From assembly GCA_035480775.1 (NCBI GenBank), contig DATIHK010000052.1:1-9101 (forward strand): 9,101 nucleotides of DNA, read 5' to 3'. Source of the stretch: DATIHK01 sp035480775. GTDB taxonomy: Bacteria > Patescibacteriota > WWE3 > UBA101185 > UBA10185. The notes under the pieces are model-generated. The model saw only the letters and a list, made by a program, of their open reading frames with translations. It searched no databases and was not told where the DNA came from. Shown here in pieces: positions 7,101-9,101 of this stretch. The position numbers were made by a program, and so were the translations under genes. The number at the start of each line of letters is the position of its first letter. Positions within the stretch are counted from its first letter, which is position 1.

Positions 7101-8363
7101 ATGCCTAAAGAAAAAATTATTACAGGAATTGATATTGGTTCCACTAAAATTAGCACGACAGTAGCTTCGGTATCTGAAAACAAAGTCTCGGTAATTGGTG
7201 TTTCAGGCAATGTTCCTTCAAAAGGCATTAATAAAGGAAATATTGTTGATATAGATGTTGCTGTAGAAGTTATCTCAAATAGCTTAGAACGAGCTGAAAG
7301 AATGGCCGGAGTTTCAGTGTCGTCAGCGTATGTAACTATAAACGGAAGTCATATAGAAACAAAAAACTCTCATGGAGTAGTAGCAATTAATCCACATAAC
7401 AATTCAGAAATTAGCCCAGATGACGTGGCTCGCGTTGTTGAAGCCGCGCAAGCGATTTCACTTCCGTCAACAAGAGAAGTAATTCATGTAATTCCTAGAG
7501 ATTTTATTGTCGATTCGCAAGACGGCATTAAAGATCCAGTTGGAATGTCTGGCGTTCGTTTAGAAGTCGAAACTAATATCATTCACGCTTCTTCTACCGC
7601 AATGAAAAATTTAGTTAAATGTGTTCAACAAGTCGGCGTCAACGTCGACGATTTGGTTTATACCGGAATTGCGTCGGCAGAGGCCGTTTTGACCGACACT
7701 GAAAAGGAATTAGGAACAATTTTAGTAGACATTGGAGGTGGAACGTCTTCAATGATTGCATTTTTAGAAGGCAGCCCAGTTTATAGTAGTGTTTTACCAA
7801 TCGGTGCCAAGCACGTAACTATTGATTTAGCTTATGGACTCAAAGCTCGTCTTGAAGATGCAGAAAAAATTAAACTAACACTTAGTGAAGAAAAATACGA
7901 TAGTTTAGCAGCCTCAATGGATAAAACTAAGCGCAATGAAGAAATAGATTTATCTGAATATGGTTTAGAAACCGAATCATTACCTAAAAAATTTTTATAC
8001 GAAATTATGGAAGCACGCATGAACGAAATTTTTACCCTTATTGCGCTCGAAATTAAAAAGGCTAACTTATCGGGCAAAATGCCAGCAGGAATTGTTTTAA
8101 CTGGTGGTGGCGCTCTTACCGGAGGAATTGAAAAAGTCGCCAAAAACGTTTTAAAGCTTCCAGTAAGAATAGGTTATCCAAAAGGAGTGACCGGTTTGAT
8201 CGACGAAATTCAAGGTCCGGCCTTTGCTGCAACCGTTGGAGCCGTGTTATATGGAGTCAATTTAAATAAGTCTCAATCCGTCTTGTCATTAGATAAAAAC
8301 CGTGGTAAGTTAAACTCAAGTTTTTCAAAACTGCTGGACAAGCTTAAATCATTTCTGCCCTAA
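7101..8363 (+). CDS. ftsA: Cell division protein FtsA (actin-like FtsZ membrane tether)
   Basis: 420 residues, normal for FtsA. Actin-fold nucleotide motifs: phosphate-1 GIDIGSTKI (9-17), phosphate-2 VDIGGGTSS (209-217) and adenosine motif VLTGGGALTGG (332-342). The FtsA-specific 1C (SHS2) subdomain fills about 84-160 (e.g. VIHVIPRDFIVD, 127-138), which separates it from MreB and DnaK. The C-terminus ends in an amphipathic helix, FSKLLDKLKSFLP (408-420), the membrane-targeting sequence that anchors the protein to the inner leaflet. FtsA binds the FtsZ tail and recruits later divisome proteins. ATG 7101 is the only plausible start near the GIDIGST motif, although no Shine-Dalgarno match stands out upstream. 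It is separated from ftsQ by a structured 94-bp spacer, so it may have its own expression control, and it lies 15 bp before ftsZ. Confidence 0.96.
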   Translation: MPKEKIITGIDIGSTKISTTVASVSENKVSVIGVSGNVPSKGINKGNIVDIDVAVEVISNSLERAERMAGVSVSSAYVTINGSHIETKNSHGVVAINPHNNSEISPDDVARVVEAAQAISLPSTREVIHVIPRDFIVDSQDGIKDPVGMSGVRLEVETNIIHASSTAMKNLVKCVQQVGVNVDDLVYTGIASAEAVLTDTEKELGTILVDIGGGTSSMIAFLEGSPVYSSVLPIGAKHVTIDLAYGLKARLEDAEKIKLTLSEEKYDSLAASMDKTKRNEEIDLSEYGLETESLPKKFLYEIMEARMNEIFTLIALEIKKANLSGKMPAGIVLTGGGALTGGIEKVAKNVLKLPVRIGYPKGVTGLIDEIQGPAFAATVGAVLYGVNLNKSQSVLSLDKNRGKLNSSFSKLLDKLKSFLP

Positions 8364-8378
8364 CAAAAGTCTTTAAAT

Positions 8379-9101
8379 ATGTATATTAAACCTGAAGTAG
8401 AACGCTTTGCAAAAATACGAGTAGTTGGTGTAGGTGGCGCCGGCTGCAACATTATTAATACAATGATCGAATCGCAGCAAATTGCTGGAGTCGAGTTTAT
8501 TGCTGTAAACACAGACGCTCAAGCTCTCTCAATTAACAAAGCTTATGTAAAAATTCCTATCGGCCAAGATTTAACAAATGGTTTGGGTGCAGGTGCGAAT
8601 CCAGAAATTGGTAAGCAAGCTGCTGAAGAATCTTTAGAATCTATCAAAGCCAATTTAGAAGGCTCTGACATGGTTTTTGTAACCGCAGGCATGGGTGGCG
8701 GAACAGGAACTGGTGCTACTCCAATTATTGCTAATATCGCCAAAGATTTAGGTGCTTTAACAATTGGAGTTGTAACTAAACCTTTTGCATTTGAAGGTGC
8801 TCAACGTATGAAAAATGCCGAAAGAGGAATCGAAGACCTAAGAACAACCGTTGATGCGCTTATTACAATTCCAAATCAAAAATTATTAGATATTGCTGAC
8901 GATAAAATGACTTTGCTAGATGCTTTTAAAGTTTCTGACTCTGTTTTGAATCAAGGTGTACAAGGCATTTCAGATTTAATTGTTATGCCAGGATTAATTA
9001 ACGTCGACTTTGCAGATGTTCGCGCAATTATGAAAGACGCCGGTTCTGCATTAATGGGAATTGGTATTGGAACTGGTGAAGGTCGTGCGGCTAATGCAGC
9101 G
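8379..9101 (+). CDS. ftsZ: Cell division GTPase FtsZ, 3'-partial
   Basis: Exactly 241 codons are visible before the window ends; the rest, including the C-terminal subdomain and the FtsA-binding tail, is missing. The tubulin/FtsZ fold is unmistakable: RVVGVGGAGCNIIN (14-27), the signature GMGGGTGTG (104-112), GVVTKPFAFEG (130-140) and the T7 loop GLINVDFADVRAIM (205-218), whose NxDFxD residues Asn208, Asp210 and Asp213 complete the GTPase site of the next subunit. No key residue is missing. FtsZ forms the cytoplasmic ring that organises septal wall synthesis. The start ATG at 8379 gives a short N-terminal extension (MYIKPEVERFAK) of normal length. It sits 15 bp after ftsA in the same frame, with no clear Shine-Dalgarno, so cotranscription with ftsA is very likely. 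Confidence 0.97.
   Translation, partial: MYIKPEVERFAKIRVVGVGGAGCNIINTMIESQQIAGVEFIAVNTDAQALSINKAYVKIPIGQDLTNGLGAGANPEIGKQAAEESLESIKANLEGSDMVFVTAGMGGGTGTGATPIIANIAKDLGALTIGVVTKPFAFEGAQRMKNAERGIEDLRTTVDALITIPNQKLLDIADDKMTLLDAFKVSDSVLNQGVQGISDLIVMPGLINVDFADVRAIMKDAGSALMGIGIGTGEGRAANAA

Noticed and set aside
7832..8143. Antisense open frame opposite ftsA (103 codons)
   Set aside because: It lies wholly opposite a strongly conserved part of ftsA, and its translation is low-complexity with no recognisable domain; a shadow frame.

Overview
The window reads as a piece of a small-genome, AT-rich bacterium of the Candidate Phyla Radiation (Patescibacteria), most plausibly the Microgenomates side. The placement is inferred from protein style and gene order: a glycine-rich, multi-LamG secreted protein ending in ...RFGPVTGSP, a MurG with a TGGHHSS loop, and a stripped-down division cluster. 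All genes are on the + strand. Stops are TAA or TAG, glycines use GGN codons, and no reading frame is broken by TGA, so the standard bacterial code fits and the TGA=Gly code of Gracilibacteria/Absconditabacteria does not.

Layout: (1) bases 1-3923 are the 3' part of a very large exported protein. It has a glycine-rich beta-helix-like stretch, a fibronectin-III-like module, then five LamG/concanavalin-like modules. Its start lies outside the window. (2) Three bases later comes ftsW (3927-5105), then murG (5074-6180) and ftsQ (start best placed at 6149, end 7006), with consecutive genes overlapping by 32 nt. (3) A 94-bp gap (7007-7100) carries a long imperfect inverted repeat. (4) ftsA (7101-8363) follows, then, after 15 bp, ftsZ (8379 to the window edge, truncated just after the T7 loop).

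How they work together: MurG makes lipid II at the inner face of the membrane. FtsW polymerises it into septal glycan, FtsQ is the bitopic POTRA scaffold of the divisome, and FtsA tethers FtsZ filaments to the membrane. This is the distal part of a dcw cluster, but murC, murB and ddl, which often lie between murG and ftsQ, are absent here. The least expected points are the adhesin-like LamG gene butted against ftsW and the structured ftsQ-ftsA spacer. No mobile element, CRISPR array, tRNA or rRNA was seen.
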